NCBI GenBank assembly: GCA_902615445.1
Contig: CACMOQ010000003.1
Coordinates: forward strand, 1-64,000
Length of the DNA: 64,000 nt
DNA from: an uncultured Pelagibacteraceae bacterium
Lineage (GTDB): Bacteria; Pseudomonadota; Alphaproteobacteria; Pelagibacterales; Pelagibacteraceae
Reading direction: 5' to 3'
Position 1 is the first letter of the stretch; the number at the start of each line of letters is the position of its first letter. The notes below the pieces were generated by a model. The model did not search any database. It had not been told where the DNA came from and saw only the letters and a list, made by a program, of their open reading frames with translations. This document shows positions 1 to 10,300 of this stretch, one piece after another. A program made the translations under genes and the position numbers.

Positions 1-967
1 AAAAATAACTCAAATAACAAGATATGGAACTGTGTTATTAGCTACAGTGCAGGGCTATGGTTTAGCTGTTGGTTTAGAATCTTCAGCTAACTTGGTTATC
101 AATCCAGGTTTATTTTTTAAAATTTCAACTGTAACAACTATAGTAGCGGGTACAATTTTTTTAATGTGGCTTGGAGAGCAAATTACTCAGAGGGGTATAG
201 GTAATGGAATATCTTTAATTATTTTTGCAGGTATTGTTGCTGAAATACCAAGAGCTTTAGTTACAACATTTGAATTAGGAAGAACTGGAGCCGTATCTAC
301 ATTAATGATAATTGCAATTTTTATTTTACTGATAGTAACCATACTATTTATAGTATTTATGGAGAGAGCGTTAAGAAAAATTTTGATTAATTATCCAAAA
401 AGACAAATGGGTAATAAAATGTATGGTGGAGAGTCTTCACATTTACCATTGAAGATTAATCAGGCGGGAGTTATTCCAGCCATATTCGCATCAGCACTTT
501 TGTTACTACCTGTAACATTTTCAAATTTTAATTTTTCTGACAATGATACATTTTTAAACATAAGTTCTTATTTTACTCAAGGCCAACCACTTTACATGTT
601 ACTTTACGCATCTGGAATTATCTTTTTTACATTTTTTTATACATCTATTACGTTTAATCCAGTAGAGACAGCTGATAATCTAAGAAAATATGGAGGATTT
701 GTTCCTGGTATACGCCCGGGTGAAAGTACAGCATTGTACATAGAAAATATTTTAACAAAATTAACAACTATTGGAGCCCTATATTTAACACTTGTATGCT
801 TAATGCCAGAATTTTTAATTGCTAATTATCCTATACCATTTTATTTAGGTGGAACATCAATATTAATTGTTGTTGTTGTTGCAATTGATACTGTAACTCA
901 AATTCAAACAAGATTAATGAGTTCACAATATGAACAATTGATTAAAAAAACTAAATTTGGAAAATAA
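1..967 (+). CDS. secY: Preprotein translocase subunit SecY (C-terminal part, truncated by window edge)
   Basis: Frame open from base 2; SecY motifs (GIGNGISLIIFAGIVA, NPVETADNLRKYGGFVPGIRPG); followed by adk and rpsM as in the spc/alpha operons. Confidence 0.97.
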   Translation, partial: KITQITRYGTVLLATVQGYGLAVGLESSANLVINPGLFFKISTVTTIVAGTIFLMWLGEQITQRGIGNGISLIIFAGIVAEIPRALVTTFELGRTGAVSTLMIIAIFILLIVTILFIVFMERALRKILINYPKRQMGNKMYGGESSHLPLKINQAGVIPAIFASALLLLPVTFSNFNFSDNDTFLNISSYFTQGQPLYMLLYASGIIFFTFFYTSITFNPVETADNLRKYGGFVPGIRPGESTALYIENILTKLTTIGALYLTLVCLMPEFLIANYPIPFYLGGTSILIVVVVAIDTVTQIQTRLMSSQYEQLIKKTKFGK

Positions 968-973
968 TACAAA

Positions 974-1537
974 GTGAATATAATCTTATTTGGGCCTCCA
1001 GGAGCAGGGAAAGGGACACAAGCCAAATATTTAGTAAAAAAATTAAATGGTTTTCAAATCTCAACAGGTGACATGTTGAGAGATGAAATTAAAAAAGACT
1101 CAGAGGTAGGTAAACAGATAATTCAGGATATGAATGATGGAAAATTTGTTGATGACAAAATAGTAAATAACCTTATTAAAAATTATATATTTGATCCAAA
1201 AAAAAAAAACAAATTGATTTTTGATGGCTATCCAAGATCGTTAAGTCAGGCAAAAAATTTAGATCTGTTATTAAAAGACTCAAATCAAAAAATTGACCAT
1301 ATTTTTTCTCTTAATGTAAAAAAAGAAATTATTATTAAGAGAATTGAAAAAAGAAAAAATATAGAAAAAAGGTCAGATGACAACTTAGAGACTATTCTAA
1401 AAAGACATGAGACCTATATGGAGACAACAAAGCCAGTGTTGGATTTTTATTCGAAAAATATAAATTTCCACGAAATCGATGGAGCATCTGAAATTGAGGT
1501 AATAACAGCTAAAATTGATGAAATTATCAATGTTTAA
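974..1537 (+). CDS. adk: Adenylate kinase
   Basis: GPPGAGKGTQA P-loop, STGDMLR, FDGYPRSLSQA; GTG start. Confidence 0.97.
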   Translation: MNIILFGPPGAGKGTQAKYLVKKLNGFQISTGDMLRDEIKKDSEVGKQIIQDMNDGKFVDDKIVNNLIKNYIFDPKKKNKLIFDGYPRSLSQAKNLDLLLKDSNQKIDHIFSLNVKKEIIIKRIEKRKNIEKRSDDNLETILKRHETYMETTKPVLDFYSKNINFHEIDGASEIEVITAKIDEIINV

Positions 1538-1592
1538 CCCGTTGACATTAAAATAACTTCTTATATAAAAGGCTAAATTTTATCACTTATTT

Positions 1593-1976
1593 ATGGCTCG
1601 TATTGCAGGTATTAATATTCCACAAAATAAACTCGTTCAAATTGGGCTTACATATATTTATGGGATTGGAGATAAGTTTTCAAAACAAATTTGTTCATCG
1701 TTAGAAATTCCAAAAGACAAAAGAGTTAATCAATTAACTGACGATGAAATATTAAAAATAAGGGAATACATAGATCAGAATTTCAAGGTTGAGGGTGATT
1801 TAAGAAGAGATTACTCCTTGAGTATTAAAAGATTAATTGATTTAGCATGTTATCGAGGTTCAAGACATAAAAAAAAATTACCAGTCAGAGGTCAGAGAAC
1901 AAGATGTAATGCAAGAACAAGAAAAGGTAAAGCAATAGCTATAGCAGGAAAAAAATTAACCCCACTTAAAAAATAA
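1593..1976 (+). CDS. rpsM: 30S ribosomal protein S13
   Basis: [13 protein letters not shown]...[16 protein letters not shown]. Confidence 0.98.
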   Translation: MARIAGINIPQNKLVQIGLTYIYGIGDKFSKQICSSLEIPKDKRVNQLTDDEILKIREYIDQNFKVEGDLRRDYSLSIKRLIDLACYRGSRHKKKLPVRGQRTRCNARTRKGKAIAIAGKKLTPLKK

Positions 1977-1978
1977 TA

Positions 1979-2431
1979 ATGGCGAAAATTGAAAAAAAAA
2001 CCGAAGGTAAAGAGCATAAGGTAGAAAAAAATTCAAAAAAAGTTTCTAAAAGTACTTACTCAAAAAAGAAAAAAGTTAAAAAAAATATCCCAAATGGCAT
2101 TGCATATGTTCAGTCTACCTTTAATAATACTATTATCTCAATTGCTGACACTAATGGAAATATAATTTCTTGGTCTTCTGCAGGTCAAAAAGGTTTTAAG
2201 GGTTCAAGAAAATCAACTCCTTATGCTGCTCAGATTGCTGCTGACTCAGCTGCATCAAAAGCTTTGGAATTAGGGATGAAAAATTTATCTGTAGAAGTGA
2301 AAGGTCCAGGATCTGGTAGGGAAACAGCTTTAAGAGCATTACAAGCTAGAGGATTTAAAATCTTATCAATAAAAGATACAACGCCCATGCCTCATAATGG
2401 GACACGACCACCAAAAAAAAGGAGAGTTTAA
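1979..2431 (+). CDS. rpsK: 30S ribosomal protein S11 with Lys-rich N-terminal extension
   Basis: [16 protein letters not shown]...[20 protein letters not shown]...[12 protein letters not shown]. Confidence 0.98.
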   Translation: MAKIEKKTEGKEHKVEKNSKKVSKSTYSKKKKVKKNIPNGIAYVQSTFNNTIISIADTNGNIISWSSAGQKGFKGSRKSTPYAAQIAADSAASKALELGMKNLSVEVKGPGSGRETALRALQARGFKILSIKDTTPMPHNGTRPPKKRRV

Positions 2432-3459
2432 TGGAAACAGAAAATGTGAACGTAAAAAATTGGAAATCATTAATTAAACCAGCTAAATTAGATGTGAAAA
2501 TTAGTGATGATTTTTCTCAGGCTACTATAGTTGCTGAACCTTTAGAAAAAGGTTTTGGGCTCACCTTAGGAAATTCTTTAAGAAGAATTCTATTATCCTC
2601 TATAAGAGGAGCTGCAGTAACTTCAATACAAATTGATGGAGTATTACATGAATTTACTTCAATCAAAGGTGTGAGAGAAGATGTGACAGACATTGTTCTA
2701 AATGTAAAATCTTTAGCTATAAAATGTGCTTCTGAAGGGACTAAAAAATTAATCTTAGACGCAAAGGGACCTGGTGAAATAAAAGCCTCTGATATTACAT
2801 CAGTGGCAGACGTAGAAATTCTTAATCCTGATTTAGTAATTTGTAATCTTGACGAAAATACCAATTTTCATATGGAGATGAATTTAAATACTGGAAAGGG
2901 ATACGTACCTGCTGAACTTAATAAACCAGAAGAACCACCATTGGGGCTTATTGCAATAGACTCTCTATATAGTCCAGTAAAAAAAGTTTCTTATTCAGTC
3001 AGTACAGCAAGAGAGGGTAAAGCACTTGATTATGATAAATTAACAATGCAAGTTGAAACAAATGGCTCGATCTCTGCAGAAGATGCGGTTGCTTACTCTG
3101 CAAGAATTTTTCAAGATCAATTAAAAATGTTTATAAATTTTGATGAACCAGTGGAAGCACCTATAAAAGAAGTTTCTTCTGAACCAGAATTTAATAAAAA
3201 CTTATTGAGAAAAGTTGATGAATTAGAACTTTCAGTTAGATCAATGAATTGTTTAAAAAATGATAACATTATTTACATTGGTGATCTTGTTCAAAAGTCA
3301 GAAGGTGAAATGCTTAGAACACCAAATTTTGGAAGAAAATCACTTAATGAAATTAAAGAAGTTTTAACAGGAATGTCTTTATATTTGGGTATGGAAATAC
3401 CAAATTGGCCACCAGACAACATTGCTGAAATGTCTAAAAAACTAGAGGAAGCTATATAA
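2431..3459 (+). CDS. rpoA: RNA polymerase alpha subunit
   Basis: [23 protein letters not shown]-terminal alphaCTD. Confidence 0.98.
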   Translation: METENVNVKNWKSLIKPAKLDVKISDDFSQATIVAEPLEKGFGLTLGNSLRRILLSSIRGAAVTSIQIDGVLHEFTSIKGVREDVTDIVLNVKSLAIKCASEGTKKLILDAKGPGEIKASDITSVADVEILNPDLVICNLDENTNFHMEMNLNTGKGYVPAELNKPEEPPLGLIAIDSLYSPVKKVSYSVSTAREGKALDYDKLTMQVETNGSISAEDAVAYSARIFQDQLKMFINFDEPVEAPIKEVSSEPEFNKNLLRKVDELELSVRSMNCLKNDNIIYIGDLVQKSEGEMLRTPNFGRKSLNEIKEVLTGMSLYLGMEIPNWPPDNIAEMSKKLEEAI

Positions 3460-3909
3460 ATGAGACATGGATTTGCTAATAAGAAACTTAATAGGACATC
3501 TGAGCATAGAAAAGCATTATTAAAAAACATGCTTAATTCTTTGATAAAATATGAGCAAATAAAAACAACCTTACCAAAGGCAAAGTTTTTAAAACCCCAG
3601 GCTGATAAGATTGTTACATTAGGAAAAAAAGATTCTCTTCATAACACAAAAACCTTAATTTCACAGTTACAAGATATTAAATCAGCAAACAAAGTTAAAA
3701 AAACATTATCAAAAAGATATGAAAAAAGATCTGGTGGATATACCAGAATAATCAAAGCTGGTTTTAGATATGGTGATAACGCACCAATGGCAATTATTGA
3801 GTTTGTAGACAGAGATGTTCAAGCGAAAAGAGTAGATAAAAAGAAAAAATCTACTTCAAAAGAGTCTCAAAAAAAAGAAGATAAAAAACCAGCAGCTGCA
3901 TCAAAATAA
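3460..3909 (+). CDS. rplQ: 50S ribosomal protein L17
   Basis: [24 protein letters not shown]. Confidence 0.97.
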   Translation: MRHGFANKKLNRTSEHRKALLKNMLNSLIKYEQIKTTLPKAKFLKPQADKIVTLGKKDSLHNTKTLISQLQDIKSANKVKKTLSKRYEKRSGGYTRIIKAGFRYGDNAPMAIIEFVDRDVQAKRVDKKKKSTSKESQKKEDKKPAAASK

Positions 3910-3914
3910 TATTT

Positions 3915-4838
3915 TTGTTTATGGTAAAAAATTACATCGTTGATTCAACGTGTAATAATATGCGTGTTGATAGGTGGATACGTAATACTATTGGTAAAAT
4001 TCCTCAAGGACTAATTGAAAAATCTTTAAGATTAGGAAAAATCAAAGTCAATAAAAAAAAAGTCAAAAGTTCCCATAAAATTCAATTAAATGACAAAATT
4101 GATTTACATGATTTTAAATTTGAAGAGAGAATTTTACAAAAAAAAACTATTTTTAATCCTTCAAATCAAATTATTAAAGCAAATGAAGATTTAATAATAG
4201 ATAACAATGAAAATTTTATAGTTTTAAATAAAAGTGCTGGTATTTCAGTTCAAGGTGGAACAAAATCAAAAAAAAACCTAATTGATATATTTAAGAAAAG
4301 TGACATTTTTTCAAATTCAAAACCTTTTTCTGTTCACAGATTAGATAAAGATACATCTGGTGTTTTTTTAATGGCTAAAAACAGAGAAACAGCGCAATTA
4401 TTAACATCATTGTTTAGATTAAGAAAAGTTCATAAAACTTACCTAGCTATATGTCACGGCGAACTTGAGAAAAATTCAGGAGAATGGACAGATGATTTAA
4501 TTCGTTATGAAAATGGAAAAAAAATAATTGAAAAAGCGAAAACTATTTATAAGGTTATTGATAAAAATTCTAATTCTAGTCTTATTGAAATGAAACCTAT
4601 TACTGGAAGAAAGCATCAATTAAGAAAACAACTTTTCAATATTGGTCATTCAATTTATGGAGATGATAAATACAAATCTTTCACAAAAAATATAGGTATT
4701 AACAAGGAATTAATGTTACATGCATACGAATTAAAATTTATGATTAAAAATAAAAAATTTACTTATAAAGCTTTACTCCCTAGTTATTTTAAAAAATTAT
4801 TAAAGATAAAAAGACTTACTTATTTAAATTCGAAATGA
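3915..4838 (+). CDS. RluC/RluD-family 23S rRNA pseudouridine synthase
   Basis: S4-like N-terminus; [16 protein letters not shown] catalytic motif; [10 protein letters not shown]. Confidence 0.9.
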   Translation: MFMVKNYIVDSTCNNMRVDRWIRNTIGKIPQGLIEKSLRLGKIKVNKKKVKSSHKIQLNDKIDLHDFKFEERILQKKTIFNPSNQIIKANEDLIIDNNENFIVLNKSAGISVQGGTKSKKNLIDIFKKSDIFSNSKPFSVHRLDKDTSGVFLMAKNRETAQLLTSLFRLRKVHKTYLAICHGELEKNSGEWTDDLIRYENGKKIIEKAKTIYKVIDKNSNSSLIEMKPITGRKHQLRKQLFNIGHSIYGDDKYKSFTKNIGINKELMLHAYELKFMIKNKKFTYKALLPSYFKKLLKIKRLTYLNSK

Positions 4839-5436
4839 AGATTTCTACTAGTTTTTTTTCTAATTCTTTATAATCTTGATCTTTAATTTGTTTTAGATTT
4901 GTTATTCCTTTATCTTTTATACCACATGGAATTATTGCGTTATATTTTTTTAAATTATTAGTAATATTAATTGAAAAACCATGATAGGCTATCCATTTAC
5001 TAACTCTTACCCCAATCGCAGCAACTTTTTTGGTTTGATAATTATCCTCGTACCATATTCCAACGTTTTCTTTATCTGAAAAAGTTTTTATATTAAAAAA
5101 ATTCAGCGTTTCTATAATTGTTTTTTCTATTATTGAAATAAAATTTCTAATATCTTTTTTTCTTTTTTTTAGGTCGATTACAAAATAACAAATTAATTGA
5201 CCAGGCCCATGATAGGTAATTTTACCACCCCTATTTGTCTTTAAAATTTTTATTGATTTATCTAAAATATCACTCTCATTATGGCTTGTCCCTGCTGTAT
5301 AAACATCTGGATGCTCTAAAGTCCAAATTAATTCATTTGATTTATTTAGATCAACATTCAACAATCTTTCTTCCATCAGTCTTTTAGCATCCTCATAAAT
5401 GACAGGTTTTTCAGACTTTTTAATTTCTATACTCAT
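4816..5436 (-). CDS. lipB: Octanoyltransferase LipB
   Basis: [46 protein letters not shown]. Confidence 0.95.
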   Translation of the reverse strand: MSIEIKKSEKPVIYEDAKRLMEERLLNVDLNKSNELIWTLEHPDVYTAGTSHNESDILDKSIKILKTNRGGKITYHGPGQLICYFVIDLKKRKKDIRNFISIIEKTIIETLNFFNIKTFSDKENVGIWYEDNYQTKKVAAIGVRVSKWIAYHGFSINITNNLKKYNAIIPCGIKDKGITNLKQIKDQDYKELEKKLVEIFISNLNK

Positions 5437-5496
5437 TTAAAAATTGTAATCTCTTGATTATGTATTAAAAGATCGACCTAAATAATAGGAAAATTT

Positions 5497-6870
5497 ATGA
5501 CTTTAATTAAAAAAATTAAAGATAAAAAAGTCAATTTTGAATTTAATAAAGAATATATAAAAGTAGTCACTGATAAAATTTCAAACAGTGATGCAACTTT
5601 TATCACCAACTCTTTTAAAGAAATGCACCCTGCTGATGCAGCAGATATAATTGAACACTTAGGCCAAAATGATAGAGAAAATTTGATAAAACTAAATAAT
5701 TTTAAAATAGATCCTGAGGTTTTTATTGAGCTAAATGAGTCAGTTCAAACTGAAATTATAAAATTTCTTTCTTCTGATGCAATTGTTAGAATATTGAAAA
5801 ACTTGGAGTCTGATGACGCGATAGCTATTCTTGAAAATGTAGACGAAAAAAATAAAAATTCCATTCTAAGCCTACTGCCTCCTAAAGATCGTTTTGCTCT
5901 ATTAGAAGGTCTTAGTTATCCTGAGGATAGTGCAGCAAGAATAATGCAAAGAGAATTCACTGCTATACCAAGTAATTGGTCCGTCGGTCAAACTATCGAT
6001 TATTTAAGAGAAAATAAAGATTTACCTGAACAATTTTTAGAAATTTATATTGTAGACGAAAATTTTAAACCTATTGGCACTGTACCATCATCTAAAGTTT
6101 TGAGAACACCAAGAGAAACAAAAATGTCATCGATTATGGATGATTCTATTTTTTTAGTTCCTGTAGATATGGATAGAGAAGAAGTCGGTAACTCATTTGA
6201 AAATTATAATTTAAATTCAGCATGTGTTGTTGATAAAAATAATAAATTAGTTGGAATGATAACTTCAGACGATGTTCTAACTGTTTTAAAAGAAGAGGCA
6301 GAAGAAGATGCATTAAGATTAGCCGGTGTAGGTGATGAAGAAATTACAGATGGAGTAATAACGAAAACTAAAAGACGATTTAATTGGTTGTTATTAAATC
6401 TTTTTACTGCATTTTTAGCTACATATTGTATTAGTTTATTTGGAGCGACTATTGAACAAATGGTTGTTCTAGCTTTCTTGATGCCAATAGTTGCATCAAT
6501 GGGAGGTAATGCTGGAATGCAAACATTAGCTGTAACAGTTAGAACACTTGCTACTAATGATTTAACAAAAAATAATTTTAATCAGAATATTTTTAAAGAA
6601 TTTAATATTGGGATTTTAAATGGAATTATTTTTGCAATTATAAGTTCTTTTATTGTTCAGTTATGGTTTCAGGACATTATACTCTCTTTAATAATTTCAA
6701 TTTCAATGATTTTGACAATGATCGTTGCAGGGTTGTTTGGGATATTGGTTCCTGTTACATTAAAAAAGATGAATATAGATCCAGCTATAGCATCAAGTGT
6801 TTTTGTAACAACTATAACTGATGTTATTGGGTTCGTATCATTTTTAGGTGTTGGAGCTTACTTCTTGTAA
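5497..6870 (+). CDS. mgtE: Magnesium transporter MgtE (N domain, CBS pair, TM domain)
   Basis: HPADAADIIEHL, CBS motifs, LMPIVASMGGNAGMQTLAVTVR. Confidence 0.95.
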   Translation: MTLIKKIKDKKVNFEFNKEYIKVVTDKISNSDATFITNSFKEMHPADAADIIEHLGQNDRENLIKLNNFKIDPEVFIELNESVQTEIIKFLSSDAIVRILKNLESDDAIAILENVDEKNKNSILSLLPPKDRFALLEGLSYPEDSAARIMQREFTAIPSNWSVGQTIDYLRENKDLPEQFLEIYIVDENFKPIGTVPSSKVLRTPRETKMSSIMDDSIFLVPVDMDREEVGNSFENYNLNSACVVDKNNKLVGMITSDDVLTVLKEEAEEDALRLAGVGDEEITDGVITKTKRRFNWLLLNLFTAFLATYCISLFGATIEQMVVLAFLMPIVASMGGNAGMQTLAVTVRTLATNDLTKNNFNQNIFKEFNIGILNGIIFAIISSFIVQLWFQDIILSLIISISMILTMIVAGLFGILVPVTLKKMNIDPAIASSVFVTTITDVIGFVSFLGVGAYFL

Positions 6871-6873
6871 ATA

Positions 6874-7686
6874 TTAAAAGTTATCAATAAGTCTTACCTT
6901 TTTAATATAATATGCAATAAAAATTTTGGCATTTTTAATTTTATTAGTTAATTTAAGATTTTTTGTATCTCTTAGTTCAAGATAATCTATTTTAATATCA
7001 TACTTTTTTTTAAGTTCATTCTTTTTTTTAAAAATTAAATTTTTTAAATTTTTCTTTTTAGATAATTTTTTTTTGAAGATAATAAGATTCTTTGCTATTT
7101 TTCCTGCTTTGTTTAAATTATCTTTATTTAAAAGAATATTTCTAGAAGATAGTGCCAATTTATTTTTATCTCTAATTGTTTTGCAATAAATTATTTTAGA
7201 TTTGAAATTTTTTTCAACAAATCTTTTTACTAATACTAACTGCTGAAGATCTTTTTCACCCATAAATATTCTTGATGGATTAACTATTTTTGTTAAGCGA
7301 GTCATTACCTCAATCACCCCTTCAAAATGACCCTTTCTATACTTGGCACACAGTATTTTATCTTGTTTGTTGAGTTTAATCTTTATTTTGTTTTTAGCTT
7401 TATAGATATCTTTGATTTTAGGTAAATAAGCATAATCTACTTTTAGTTTTTTTAAAATTTTCAGATCATTTTTTATATTCCTAGGATATTTCTTGTAGTC
7501 TTGTTTGTTATTAAATTGTTTAGGATTTACGAATATACTTACAATGGTTTTATTAGATATTTTTAGAGATTTTTTAATTAATGAGATATGACCATCATGA
7601 AGGCTACCCATAGTAGGTACAAACCCAATATTTGAATTGCCAAATAATGCCTCATTTAAATCAATATTGCTTAATAAAGTTTTCAT
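6874..7686 (-). CDS. panC: Pantothenate synthetase (start set at MKTLLSNIDL; the ORF-track start at 7866 is too far upstream)
   Basis: GFVPTMGSLHDGHISLIKKS, SIFVNPKQFN, KDLQQL. Confidence 0.93.
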   Translation of the reverse strand: MKTLLSNIDLNEALFGNSNIGFVPTMGSLHDGHISLIKKSLKISNKTIVSIFVNPKQFNNKQDYKKYPRNIKNDLKILKKLKVDYAYLPKIKDIYKAKNKIKIKLNKQDKILCAKYRKGHFEGVIEVMTRLTKIVNPSRIFMGEKDLQQLVLVKRFVEKNFKSKIIYCKTIRDKNKLALSSRNILLNKDNLNKAGKIAKNLIIFKKKLSKKKNLKNLIFKKKNELKKKYDIKIDYLELRDTKNLKLTNKIKNAKIFIAYYIKKVRLIDNF

Positions 7687-7720
7687 TTGTATAAAACATT
7701 TTAATAAGTAAAACATTTTA

Positions 7721-8536
7721 ATGATTAAACAAGCAATTATTCCATTAGCTGGTCTAGGTACAAGGTTATTACCTTTAACCAGTATATTTGCTAAAGAACT
7801 TCTTCCTATAAATGGAAAACCAGGAATTGAGTATATTTTAGATGAATGCGCAGATGCTGGTATCAAAAAAATAGTTTTTATAATTTCAAAAAAAAAACAA
7901 ATGATAAAAGATTATTATTACAAGGATAGCTTTTATAAAAAGATAATAAAAAAAAAAAAAGATCCTAGGGTTATTAAAGAATATAAAAAAATTTTGAAAT
8001 ATAAAAAGATGATTAAATTTGTTTATCAAAATAAACCTCTTGGAACAGGTGATGCAGTATTAAAAACGAAAAAATTTATCACAGATGATTTTTTTCTTAT
8101 GTTATTACCAGATGATCTTATAATTAAGAAAAATTGCTCGAGGTCGATGATTAATATACATAATCGCTATAAATCATCCGTAATGGCAAGTATTAATGTC
8201 CCAAAAAAAACTGTATCAAGATGGGGAATTTATAAATTGGGAAAAAAAATAAATAAAAATAATTATGTTATAAAAGATGTTATTGAAAAACCTACAATTT
8301 CAACAGCACCATCAAATAAAGCTGTAATAGGACGATATATTCTTCCAAGAAAAATATTTTCGAAATTATTAAATCAAAAACCAGGCAAAGGTGGCGAAAT
8401 TCATATCACTGACGCAATACAATCATTGATAAAAAACAATGAAAAATTTATCGCTCATAATTTCACCGGAAAATATTTGGATTGTGGAAGTATGAGTGGT
8501 TATATCAAATCAACATTAGAAATAGCAAAATCATGA
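7721..8536 (+). CDS. galU: UTP-glucose-1-phosphate uridylyltransferase
   Basis: AIIPLAGLGTRLLPLTSIFAKELLPI, PLGTGDAVL, GGEIHITDAIQSL. Confidence 0.92.
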   Translation: MIKQAIIPLAGLGTRLLPLTSIFAKELLPINGKPGIEYILDECADAGIKKIVFIISKKKQMIKDYYYKDSFYKKIIKKKKDPRVIKEYKKILKYKKMIKFVYQNKPLGTGDAVLKTKKFITDDFFLMLLPDDLIIKKNCSRSMINIHNRYKSSVMASINVPKKTVSRWGIYKLGKKINKNNYVIKDVIEKPTISTAPSNKAVIGRYILPRKIFSKLLNQKPGKGGEIHITDAIQSLIKNNEKFIAHNFTGKYLDCGSMSGYIKSTLEIAKS

Positions 8537-9834
8537 AACTTTGTATGATAGGAACAGGTTATGTAGGTTTGGTTAGCGGTGTATGCTTTGCTGATTTAGG
8601 CAATAACGTAATTTGTGTTGATAAAGACTTAAAAAAAATAGATCTACTTTCTAGAGGAAAAATTCCTATTTATGAACCTGGACTTACTGAATTAGTGAAT
8701 AAAAATTATAAAAACAAAAGATTAAAATTTTCATCAGATTTAAAAAAATCAATAAAAGAATCTGATATAATTTTTATTTGTGTTGGAACACCAACAAAGA
8801 AGGGAGGTAGCAGTGCGGATCTAAGCCAAATTTTTCAAGTGGCAAAAGAGATAAGTTTATCAATCAATAAGTTTAAGATAATAGTCACTAAGTCAACAGT
8901 ACCTGTGACAACCGGTGATGAAATTGAAAAAATTTTACTAAAAAAAAAGAGTAATAAGAACAAATTTTCTGTTGTATCAAATCCAGAATTTTTAAGAGAA
9001 GGTGAAGCTATCAGAGATTTTATTTTTCCTGATAGAATAGTTGTTGGATCTAACGAAAAAAAGTCTAACCGTTTACTTAATAATTTATATGCACCTCTAA
9101 TTTCTAAAGGAGCTCAATATATTCATACATCAAGAAGAGCTGCAGAATTAATCAAATATGCATCCAACGCTTTTTTGGCTACGAAAATTACCTTCATTAA
9201 TGAAATCGCAAATTTGTGTGAAAAAACTGGAATAAATGTAGAAGATATTTCAATTGGGATGGGTTTAGATAAAAGGATAGGGAGTCGTTTTTTAAGAGCA
9301 GGTCCTGGTTATGGTGGATCATGTTTTCCAAAAGATACTAAAGCTATAATTTCCACTGCTGATAAGTTTAAAATAAATCTCTCTGTAATAAAATCAGTCA
9401 TTAAATCTAACGAAAATAGATCTAATTTTTTACTTAAAAAAGTCTATAAAATTTTAAATAACAAAATTAAAAATAAAAAAATAACTTTCTTAGGTGTCAC
9501 ATTTAAGGCTAATACAGACGACATGAGAGACTCTTCTAGTTTAAAAATGATACCTGCACTCTTAAAAAAGGGTGCTAAGGTAAATTATTTCGATCCGACG
9601 GGTCTTAAAAAAGAGTTCTCAAACTTAAAAAATGTTTTTTATATTGATAATATTAAAGAGTCTGTACAGGGCTCAGATCTTGTAATTATTCACACAGAAT
9701 GGAACGATTTTAAATCGATCAATTTTAAGAATTTAGCAAGAGGTAAAAAATTTATTATTTATGATATGAGAAATATATATTCACCAATGAAAATTAAAAA
9801 TCAAGGTTTCAAATATTATAGTATTGGGAGATAA
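8533..9834 (+). CDS. ugd: UDP-glucose 6-dehydrogenase (ATGA overlap with galU)
   Basis: MKLCMIGTGYVGLVSGVCFADLGN; GPGYGGSCFPKDTKA active site. Confidence 0.95.
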   Translation: MKLCMIGTGYVGLVSGVCFADLGNNVICVDKDLKKIDLLSRGKIPIYEPGLTELVNKNYKNKRLKFSSDLKKSIKESDIIFICVGTPTKKGGSSADLSQIFQVAKEISLSINKFKIIVTKSTVPVTTGDEIEKILLKKKSNKNKFSVVSNPEFLREGEAIRDFIFPDRIVVGSNEKKSNRLLNNLYAPLISKGAQYIHTSRRAAELIKYASNAFLATKITFINEIANLCEKTGINVEDISIGMGLDKRIGSRFLRAGPGYGGSCFPKDTKAIISTADKFKINLSVIKSVIKSNENRSNFLLKKVYKILNNKIKNKKITFLGVTFKANTDDMRDSSSLKMIPALLKKGAKVNYFDPTGLKKEFSNLKNVFYIDNIKESVQGSDLVIIHTEWNDFKSINFKNLARGKKFIIYDMRNIYSPMKIKNQGFKYYSIGR

Positions 9835-9838
9835 ATTT

Positions 9839-10300
9839 TTAATTTAGCTCAAATATAGCATCAACTTCAACAGCAACACCCAGGGGAAGACTATTAACAC
9901 TTACGGCTGCTCTTGTGTGCATTCCTGCATCTCCAAAAACAGATGCGATTAAATCAGATGCACCATTTATTACTTTAGGTTGATCCTGAAAATTATCAGT
10001 AGAATTAACAAAACCTGTTAGTTTAATACAAGATTTAATCTTTGTAAGATCGTTGTCGCATGCTTTCATTATTTGAGAAATAATACTTAAAGCACATCTT
10101 TTTGCTGCATTATATCCAGAGTCGACATTTAAATCTTTTCCAACTTTTCCTTTTATTAATTCACCCTTTTCATTAATTGAAATTTGTCCTGACACAAATA
10201 ACATCTTTCCTGTTATTTTAGTTGCAACATAATTTCCAACTGGTGCTTTCGCATCAGGAAGTTTTAACGCAAGTTTTTCTAAATTTTTTTGATAATTCAT
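9839..10300 (-). CDS. RidA/YjgF-family protein
   Basis: MLFVSGQISINEKGE..., HTRAAVSVNSLPLGVAVEVDAIFEL. Confidence 0.88.
   Translation of the reverse strand: MNYQKNLEKLALKLPDAKAPVGNYVATKITGKMLFVSGQISINEKGELIKGKVGKDLNVDSGYNAAKRCALSIISQIMKACDNDLTKIKSCIKLTGFVNSTDNFQDQPKVINGASDLIASVFGDAGMHTRAAVSVNSLPLGVAVEVDAIFELN

Noticed and set aside
7687-7866. N-terminal extension of the panC ORF overlapping galU
   Set aside because: Conserved PanC begins at MKTLLSNIDL (7686); the extension is read antisense through the galU 5' end
7945-7965. Long A-runs within genes as possible frameshift/pseudogene sites
   Set aside because: Reading frames continue intact through them with conserved motifs on both sides; poly-Lys codon runs are normal in this AT-rich genome
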